Assembly: GCA_964023275.1 (NCBI GenBank)
Contig: OZ029918.1
Coordinates: 30,140,704 to 30,204,703, forward strand
DNA: 64,000 nt
Direction: 5' to 3'
Source of the DNA: Norana najaformis
Taxonomy: Eukaryota > Annelida > Clitellata > Crassiclitellata > Hormogastridae
Made by a program: the position numbers and the translations under genes. Below are positions 61,201 to 64,000 of this stretch, piece after piece. The first letter of the stretch is position 1; the number at the start of each line of letters is the position of its first letter. The notes under the pieces were generated by a model, which saw only the letters and a list, made by a program, of their open reading frames with translations, ran no database searches and had not been told where the DNA came from.

Positions 61201-61566
61201 TATAATTTCAAAATTTTTTAATTTATAATTTATATTTATAAAAGCATGGACTGATAACATTTATAAAAAAGGACCTCTACAGTATTTACCATGAGTCACA
61301 TACTGAGAAGAGCAGAAGACAGAAATGATTGGAGATGGACGTTTCATGGTGTGGCCAACCTTCCTGGTTGCAGTAAAACTTCAGGGTGAAGACAGCTAAA
61401 GGCAAGACATCTACAGTATTTTTAAAATTCTTACTGAATCGGATGTATCGATGTCAACAATCCCACTGTTGAGGCATTCGATGACAGAGCTGATGTTTCC
61501 ACTGCGAACTGCACGCAGAAGGTTCTTACTCGCTTCGACACGAATGCCAAGGTCATTCTCGTCACC
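26206..61566 (-). CDS. ANK: Ankyrin (ANK repeats, ZU5-ZU5-UPA, death domain), 5' end missing
   Basis: Thirty-three exons on the minus strand, listed in the sub-entries below, encode 1,945 aa and a stop; every phase agrees from 61566 to 26206. The order is that of vertebrate ankyrins 1-3: ANK repeats, two ZU5 domains, UPA, death domain, regulatory tail. Ankyrins link membrane proteins (ion channels, exchangers, adhesion molecules) held by the ANK repeats to spectrin, bound by the first ZU5 domain. The repeats match human ankyrin repeats 1 and 3-24 one for one. The giant exon that lengthens ANK2/ANK3 is absent: only about 750 bp separate the UPA and death-domain exons. The initiator Met is not found; the first exon seen begins GDENDLG after an acceptor, so at least one upstream exon is missing. 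It cannot be assigned to ANK1, 2 or 3. Confidence 0.93.
27003..27092. repeat. (AC)n-(AT)n microsatellite
   Basis: Alternating purine-pyrimidine array ending in about 25 AT units, in the last ankyrin intron. Confidence 0.9.
28710..29989 (-). CDS. ANK: Ankyrin exons 30-31: death domain
   Basis: Exons 29826-29989 and 28710-28887. They encode a death domain: [28 protein letters not shown] (human DWPPLAEELGLSETEVEQ), then [18 protein letters not shown] and [14 protein letters not shown]. Joining at ETL|ALVLL requires the acceptor at 28888 (CATATAG), which restores phase. If the donor after 28710 (GTCTGT) is not used, the protein would end two codons later, a possible short isoform without the C-terminal tail. 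Confidence 0.9.
29090..29265 (+). mobile_element. tRNA-derived SINE, family A
   Basis: B box GTTCGAGCCT, then the family body (GACGGTTAGTGTGGAGAGAC, TCAACTGATGCTCAGTCATT) and tail CGGTGCTTAAGAAAG. Lies in a C-terminal ankyrin intron, antisense to the gene. Confidence 0.75.
30043..30222 (+). mobile_element. tRNA-derived SINE, family A
   Basis: B box GGTTCAAGAC, body with GAGACGGTTACTGCATAGAG and the tail CTGTGCTTAATAAATACAG followed by an A-rich run. In the intron between the UPA and death-domain exons. Confidence 0.75.
30738..35014 (-). CDS. ANK: Ankyrin exons 23-29: ZU5-ZU5-UPA module
   Basis: Exons 34790-35014, 34271-34425, 33321-33532, 32501-32705, 31834-31930, 31310-31538 and 30738-31077. 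Diagnostic stretches are [10 protein letters not shown] and GIRLIVPPG (first ZU5, spectrin binding in known ankyrins), [38 protein letters not shown] (second ZU5), [49 protein letters not shown] and [15 protein letters not shown] (UPA). These match human ankyrins in order and spacing with no missing block. Two extra donor sites just inside the intron after 33321 could extend that exon. Confidence 0.95.
31640..31725 (+). mobile_element. SINE family B body fragment
   Basis: Contains CAAGCCTGCTGACCAGACTC and ATGGACAAGTTGTTCATTCA, matching the family B body. In an ankyrin intron. Confidence 0.45.
32815..32970 (+). mobile_element. LINE C-terminal relic (family shared with 7835)
   Basis: CTCCATGGAATTCCCTACC corresponds to a decayed 'WNSLP' motif. 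The following TTATCTCATTTCACAAACAA and CTTTTTCAGACCC match the copy at 7835-7995. Confidence 0.45.
35244..35312. repeat. (ATT)n microsatellite
   Basis: ATT/GTT units in the ankyrin intron before the first ZU5 exon. Confidence 0.8.
35538..39403 (-). CDS. ANK: Ankyrin exons 19-22: linker between ANK repeats and ZU5
   Basis: Exons 39308-39403, 36907-36998, 36059-36421 and 35538-35734. The first encodes [12 protein letters not shown] and YEGDDS, resembling the GDDSLPS linker of vertebrate ankyrins. The 363-nt exon is rich in S, T, D and P and has no recognisable domain. The 197-nt exon ends in phase 2 at ...KYSGG, joining the ZU5 exon; reading through its donor would give a stop two codons later. 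The linker is expected to be disordered. Confidence 0.85.
36620..36830 (-). mobile_element. tRNA-derived SINE, family C (inverted)
   Basis: On plus it reads GTGGCCAGTCCTCTCCCTC...GTGGAGCAGAAATCTCAAAA...CTGACAGTCTCGCATGCTAA. The right end is the complement of a tRNA-like head, clearer in the 40505 copy. Confidence 0.65.
38212..38345 (+). mobile_element. LINE C-terminal relic
   Basis: Reads [17 protein letters not shown] and a following KTEAFKK with a stop inside, a degraded version of the LINE ORF tail. Confidence 0.5.
38990..39204. repeat. Tandem duplication of about 107 bp
   Basis: GACAGTATTCGATCATGTAA through TTCTAATAAAG...CCTATAAATG occurs twice in direct succession with few changes. In an ankyrin intron. 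Confidence 0.85.
39545..39705 (+). repeat. Dispersed repeat, family E
   Basis: GGAGAGGTGCTCATTTCCT, AAGCCTTGAGCCAGCA and ACTTTCCAGCAGGTGCCGG resemble 58655-58805 throughout, with substitutions. No coding capacity recognised. Confidence 0.45.
40162..40196. repeat. (AC)n microsatellite
   Basis: About 17 perfect AC units in an ankyrin intron. Confidence 0.95.
40505..40792 (-). mobile_element. tRNA-derived SINE, family C (inverted)
   Basis: Best family C copy. On minus the head has A box TAGTGGAGAGAATGC and B box GGTTCAAATCC. The body shares GACCAGTCCTCTCC and GGAGCAGAAATTTCGAAATA (plus) with the other copies. Confidence 0.7.
42082..51401 (-). CDS. ANK: Ankyrin exons 6-18: ANK repeats 7-24
   Basis: Single-repeat 99-nt exons: 51303-51401, 50525-50623, 48873-48971, 48243-48341, 45265-45363, 43995-44093 and 42986-43084. 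Double-repeat 198-nt exons: 49427-49624, 47394-47591, 46694-46891, 45853-46050 and 44365-44562. The last, 42082-42253, encodes repeat 24 ([13 protein letters not shown], human NGNTALGIARRLG) and an acidic linker ending in phase 1. Each repeat has the ANK core (xGxTPLHxAA, LLxxGAxx) and aligns with its human counterpart, for example [27 protein letters not shown] and [11 protein letters not shown]. In known ankyrins these stacked repeats form the solenoid that binds membrane-protein tails. Confidence 0.95.
43452..43585. repeat. Short tandem repeat of AACACAGCACTACCATAC type
   Basis: About five imperfect 18-23-bp units in an ankyrin intron. The same ACAACAC motif recurs loosely from 43150 onward. 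Confidence 0.8.
43725..43922 (-). mobile_element. tRNA-derived SINE, family C (inverted)
   Basis: Shares TAGCCAGTCCTCTCCCTTGC, GAAGCAGAAAATCTTAAACA, CCTGGCAGGGATTTTAAAC and AAAGTCCAGCATGC (plus) with the other copies. Confidence 0.65.
44770..44916 (-). mobile_element. tRNA-derived SINE, family A (inverted copy)
   Basis: Reverse-complement B box at GTTCGAACCC and A box near GCCAGTGGACGAGAGCGC. The body matches family A (CTTGCTCAATGTCC on plus). Lies in an ankyrin intron. Confidence 0.7.
47085..47215 (+). mobile_element. SINE family B body fragment
   Basis: Contains CCTGGACAAGTTGTTTGCG and GATTAAGATTTACTGCC, matching the 3' body of the 57648 copy. The tRNA head is lost. It ends in an AATAAA-rich tail. 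Confidence 0.5.
47711..47878 (+). repeat. Duplicated 167-bp segment, copy 1
   Basis: Nearly identical to 52167-52332, differing at about two positions. It contains CTTCTACAGCACCATTAACG and GCATCAATCAATGGTCGC, which also occur in diverged form at 12738, 16672 and 60543. Confidence 0.85.
48520..48612. repeat. (AAT)n microsatellite
   Basis: ATA/AAT units with AACAAT interruptions in an ankyrin intron. Confidence 0.85.
50262..50400 (+). mobile_element. LINE 3' end fragment
   Basis: Shares with the 63370 element the stretch from GCTTGAAGACC through AGGAGTGCCTCTGATGAGG to TTGAAGCGGGACTTTACAAA. Nested in an ankyrin intron. Confidence 0.5.
50932..51132 (+). repeat. Dispersed repeat with GGTGCTATGTTAA tail
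   Basis: Second long copy of the family at 945: GATCAGGCTCTACCC, TTCCAGTTAGCTGAGCACTG, GACTTAAAAAGGTGCTATG. Confidence 0.6.
51621..51790 (-). mobile_element. tRNA-derived SINE, family A (inverted copy)
   Basis: Full-length inverted copy: tail complement TTTATTAAGCACTACT at the left, GACTTGCTCAAGGTCCCTAC in the body, and the tRNA part to the right (AAGCCAAGTGCTCTATCCAG). Confidence 0.8.
52040..61566 (-). CDS. ANK: Ankyrin exons 1-5: N-terminal segment, ANK repeats 1 and 3-6, microexon
   Basis: Exons 61435-61566, 59112-59210, 56706-56804, 53636-53812 and 52040-52066. The first encodes the cap of repeat 1 ([11 protein letters not shown], human SKLLSAARGGN). The next two each encode one 33-residue repeat ([26 protein letters not shown], human [13 protein letters not shown]). 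The 177-nt exon encodes repeats 5 and 6, including [16 protein letters not shown] (human GKVRLPALHIAARKDD). The 27-nt exon encodes AYSVNDVTK. All exons are phase 0. The repeat-2 exon (human NGLNALHLAAKEG) was not found between 59211 and 61434. Confidence 0.9.
52167..52332 (+). repeat. Duplicated 167-bp segment, copy 2
   Basis: Partner of 47711-47878. The two lie in different introns of the ankyrin gene in the same orientation. Confidence 0.85.
52521..52718. repeat. Tandem duplication, unit exactly 100 bp
   Basis: GGACAGGTAAGACACTGGCC starts both copies (52521 and 52621). The first 80 bases are identical and the ends diverge slightly. In an ankyrin intron. Confidence 0.9.
53400..53530 (-). 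mobile_element. tRNA-derived SINE, family C, fragment (inverted)
   Basis: Only the tRNA-side half is recognisable: TTGACAGTTCAGCACAGTAG and CACTAGACTACCATG (plus). Confidence 0.45.
53820..53878. repeat. (ATT)n microsatellite
   Basis: ATT run beginning about 8 bases beyond the acceptor of the ankyrin exon 53636-53812, on its upstream side. Confidence 0.85.
54001..54282 (-). mobile_element. LINE 3' end (C-terminus of a reverse transcriptase ORF)
   Basis: Minus-strand frame with [19 protein letters not shown] and [11 protein letters not shown], the same conserved LINE tail from a different family than the copy at 63370. Only the last ~90 codons are intact. In the ankyrin intron between exons 3 and 4, on the same strand as the gene. 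Confidence 0.75.
56001..56155 (+). mobile_element. tRNA-derived SINE, family A, diverged copy
   Basis: B box GGTTCAAACC and body GACCTTGAGCAGGACCTTCA are clear. The A box and tail are degraded. It lies next to a better copy at 56204. Confidence 0.6.
56204..56398 (+). mobile_element. tRNA-derived SINE, family A
   Basis: One of the best copies: A box TAGCTGATTGGTTAGAGCGC, B box GGTTCAAGCC, body GTGTAGGGACCTTGAGCAA, tail CACTTAATAAACACAG, then an (AAT)n run. Confidence 0.8.
56880..57125. repeat. Degenerate AGTGAGCA-type array
   Basis: Roughly 30 loosely repeated GTGA/AGCAAGTGA units with a GATTTATTGATT patch, in an ankyrin intron. Confidence 0.7.
57648..57815 (+). mobile_element. tRNA-derived SINE, family B
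   Basis: A-box-like TTTGGTAGCACACTGGGTCT and B box GGTTTGAGCC, then a body unlike family A (CTGGCCAAGTTGTTCGCTCA, GCCTAAGATTTAGATTTAC) and an (AAAT)n tail. Related pieces lie near 62675, 47085 and 31640. Confidence 0.65.
58655..58805 (+). repeat. Dispersed repeat, family E
   Basis: GGAGAGGCTCTCATCTCC, CCCTTGAGCCGGCA and CAGGACTTGCCGTTTACTTC. An inverted remnant with AGTAAACGGCAAGTCCTGCA lies at about 62817. Confidence 0.45.
59515..59722 (-). mobile_element. tRNA-derived SINE, family C (inverted)
   Basis: Shares GTGACCAGTCCTCTCCCTCA, ACTCATTTTATAGTGAGTTT, GCTGACAGTTCAGCATGC and AACTAGACTATCATGCACC (plus) with the other copies. Confidence 0.65.
60543..60665 (+). repeat. Diverged member of the 47711 repeat family
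   Basis: TAATGACTTCTATAGCACCA, then AAGTCATCAATCAAGGGTCA and TTGAAATCTGATGGGTGAGA match the family. In the first visible ankyrin intron. Confidence 0.5.
60718..60750. repeat. Interstitial (TTAGGG)n
   Basis: Four TTAGGG units with one extra G, flanked by AAATTG on both sides. Matches the animal telomere repeat. Confidence 0.85.
61027..61077. repeat. Inverted repeat, 22-bp arms, 7-base loop
   Basis: Arms 61027-61048 and 61056-61077 pair with one G-T/A-C difference (TGGATGGAATAAATATGG against TGGATGGAGTAAATATGG). Just upstream of the 70-bp tandem array. Confidence 0.8.
61104..61270. repeat. AT-rich tandem repeat, unit 69-70 bp, about 2.4 copies
   Basis: Each unit starts AGCATGGATTGATAACATTT. 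Units begin at 61104, 61173 and 61243. Confidence 0.9.
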
Positions 61567-62674
61567 CTGAAAAACAGGCCAATCAGCAAATGAGAATTTG
61601 TGTCATGTAAGGTAAGGTAATTACTCATTTCCTATGCACTTCAATCAACATCTGTACCACTCAGAGGCAGTGTTTAAGAAGTACTTAAAAGGCAATATAT
61701 AAATACTCACATATATACATATGTACATATGCACAGGCATATACATACATATGTATATTATACATACATAAGCACACACAAATATACATACATACATAGA
61801 TATCGGAAACTATGGACTGAGAAACAACAGCAATTCAAAAACCAGACTAACTCTCCGTACGCCTTGTATGGCTCACAAAAAATGTTCAATTTTACTTAAA
61901 GCAGCAAGACTGAAACTAGCAGTGAAAAATCAACTTTAAAGGCGCTATATAAATGATCAGACACATACATACATCCTTGCACACCATCCCTTCATGAGGC
62001 TCATTAAAAGCACTATATAAATATACCAATACATGCACACATGCCACCTCCGGCCACTATTCCACCTTCGGCCACTGTGCCACCCATCCCTGTGGCCACA
62101 CAAAGGATCTTTCAAAGATACTGATACGCCATTCAGATGACGGAAGCACCAGTTGACACAGGTACGAAGTCCAAGTAAACGCCAGGTGTAAATCCGATGA
62201 AAGATGCCTCGGATGTCAAAAACAGTAGCTATTTGTCTAATCAGCTCCAAACGAGGTCTCAGCCACCCCATGCAAACTGTCAATACCGGGTGGGTAATGG
62301 TGTTGCCAAGTCATCGCAATGACTTGTGGATCCACTGCCATGGCAACTGTGTAAGCACAAAGGCAGCAACGTCAACGGCCATCAGCCGAACACTTCTGCA
62401 TGCCTCCCTGACTCCAACATACAAAGCGATTGATTGATTGCATCAGCTGCCTCTGTATGACTCCCTACCCGTCCGCAAGAATTGACAATGCACTTGCCAA
62501 GATCATTTGACGCTAAACGGGGGTGACTCTGACGGATGTGTGTATCAAGCATTCATATAGGGCCTTTTTATGACCTCTCAGAGATAACTCATAAAAACGT
62601 TTAGTTATGGTGCTTAATATAAAAGCTCATTCTAAAAAATATCTCCAAAGAGCGACACAGAGTGACGTGGTGGT

Positions 62675-62775
62675 CTGTCGGTAGCACACTTGGTCTGCGA
62701 CCTAATGATTGCAGATACGAGCCTGCTGATTAGGCTCTCTGTAATAACACTGGTCAAGTTCGCACACACTCAGTT
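62675..62775 (+). mobile_element. tRNA-derived SINE, family B, fragment
   Basis: Shares GGTAGCACACTTGGTCTG, CCTAATGATTGCAGATACGA and GGTCAAGTTCGCACACAC with the copy at 57648. The tail is truncated. Confidence 0.55.
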
Positions 62776-63369
62776 CCGTCACCAAGCTGCAAATTTTGGT
62801 ATTGGAGCACGCTGAGAAGTAAACGGCAAGTCCTGCAATGCAATGGCCATTTGCCTAGAACCTCAAGATTTGTTTAGTGCCTCCCCTACCTTCCACTAGG
62901 GGACAGGGAAGCTGTAATTTACTTTTGAAAAAGCACCTGTGAATAGTGCAAGTAATACCTTGACACTTGTTTGACAGCAAAATAGCAAACGATACAATAC
63001 GATTCACCTACGATTCCTCGCTCAGTCGATGGACATACGGCGTGTTAACAAATGCATTACTTACTTTACTTACTTATGATATGACTGAAATTTGCTAAAG
63101 TTCCTCCTCCTACAATTGTTCAGCAGCGAACTCTGAACCCTGGCAACTGGACACATTAAGACGAACCCAGAGTAGAAAAGATAAACGTTCAGTTTAGAGC
63201 AAAAGAAGTGCTTAGTAAACAAACATGAGTTGGTGGAGAACACTAGAATTAAACACCTGCCCCCACAGTCCACAAATACCGATCCTCTCAAGAGTTTCTA
63301 AAATTAAACTAGGAATGCAAATCCTATAAAAGTTTTTGTGCCCCATTTTATCTCAGGGAGCTCTGTGTT

Positions 63370-63668
63370 TTGGCCTCCTCCATTCCGGGCCGCAGACTAC
63401 TTCGTTCGTCAGTACGGGGTGGTGACTTGCTTGTCCCATCGGTCCGAACAGCTAAGGCCCAGCGCAGAACTTTTGCTGTGGGTGGTCCCGCTTTTTGGAA
63501 CGGGCTTCCTAATAACCTACACCAGGCACTTCTTAGTCTCTCTCCCCCCCTTTACTGCAAGCGCTTTAAGACCTTCTTATTTCCCAGTGCTTCTGGGTTG
63601 TTGGGCCGGGAGCACTTCTGAGGAGTCTATCTTGAAGTGGTGCTTTATAAATTTTCGATTACTTTACA
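63370..63668 (+). mobile_element. LINE 3' end (C-terminus of a reverse transcriptase ORF)
   Basis: Encodes RTFAVGGPAFWNGLPNNL and a downstream FKTFLF, the conserved tail of CR1/L2/RTE-like non-LTR reverse-transcriptase ORFs (pattern FxVxxPxxWNSLP...FKxxLKxxLF). It ends with GTGGTGCTTTATAAATTTTC. Truncated and frameshifted. Confidence 0.7.
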
Positions 63669-63774
63669 TTACATTATTGTTATTAATATTATTTTTTTAC
63701 CTGAGGTATATGTTATCGCTCAGGATTACAGAATTACGGGATCGCTATTTGGGATTGGCTGGTTTTCAGTGATG

Positions 63775-63825
63775 GTTGTTATTACTATTATTATCATTAT
63801 CATTATTATTATTATTATTTCTTGT
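63775..63825. repeat. (ATT)n microsatellite
   Basis: ATT units following the LINE 3' end at 63370-63668. Confidence 0.8.
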
Positions 63826-64000
63826 CATAATTACTATGCATACAAGGTCACAGAGTAGTGTAAAGCAGAGTATCCCACCTATTTGGTACAACCACAAAGC
63901 ATGGGTATGTAGCCACATGCTTTGCAAATGGTGCATACTACCACTGACATACACTACCACATGTATCATTCAAATGATGGACAGAAATGCATTAATAATT

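Larger units (their letters stand above)
61567..64000. other. Region upstream of the first ankyrin exon, repeat-rich, no gene seen
   Basis: Contains GGCGCTATATAAAT-type repeat tails (61670-61710, 61930-61960, 61995-62030), a GC-richer block of unknown origin at 62040-62440, a SINE fragment (62675-62770), and a LINE 3' end (63370-63668). It should be intronic to the ankyrin gene if the first exon lies further up. No initiator exon was found. Confidence 0.4.

Noticed and set aside
62204..62437. ORF pair on both strands as a possible first ankyrin exon
   Set aside because: No similarity to ankyrin N-termini and no suitable donor in phase 0 before the exon at 61566.

Overview
The window is nuclear DNA of a metazoan. 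It has spliced genes with GT-AG introns, three tRNA-derived SINE families, LINE tails, hAT-type and Tc1/mariner-type DNA elements and a short TTAGGG run. The proteins are recognisably animal, including an ankyrin with the ZU5-ZU5-UPA-death layout, but they are diverged from vertebrates, and the large vertebrate 'giant exon' of ankyrin is absent. A non-vertebrate, probably marine, animal is the best reading. I cannot assign a phylum from the sequence.

Layout. (1) 1-1942, plus strand: the 3' end of a coiled-coil gene resembling MAP7/ensconsin, followed by a long T-rich stretch with a good poly(A) signal near 4625. (2) 5394-8980, plus: a complete six-exon NDUFAF2 gene (complex I assembly factor, 152 aa). 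(3) 8981-13440: repeat-rich intergenic DNA with a 1,687-bp non-autonomous hAT element flanked by a perfect 8-bp target duplication, plus an older hAT-like element. (4) 13441-21188, plus: an eight-exon CRAL-TRIO gene related to MOSPD2 (242 aa), ending at the CRAL-TRIO domain with no MSP domain. Its second long intron holds a 382-bp MITE with perfect 103-bp inverted repeats. (5) 21775-22257, plus: an unassigned 160-codon ORF. (6) 26206-61566, minus: an ankyrin gene. I recovered 33 exons whose phases all agree and which sum to exactly 1,946 codons including the stop. They encode 23 ANK repeats, two ZU5 domains, UPA, a death domain and an acidic C-terminal tail. The first exon(s) lie beyond 61566 or outside the window. 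(7) 61567-64000: repeat-rich DNA upstream of the ankyrin exons, including a LINE tail.

The genes do not form a functional unit: a microtubule-associated protein, a mitochondrial assembly factor, a lipid-transfer-type protein and a membrane-skeleton adaptor are simply neighbours. The first three run head to tail on the plus strand and converge on the ankyrin gene, whose stop codon is about 5 kb from that of the CRAL-TRIO gene.

I found no clearly new biological system. The items most worth following are the in-frame alternative splice options in ankyrin (27-nt microexon, three tandem donors), the missing second ANK repeat exon, the CRAL-TRIO-only MOSPD2 relative, the orphan ORF after it, and the shared 3' tail between SINEs and a LINE. 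Exon coordinates were read by eye and may be off by one base in places.
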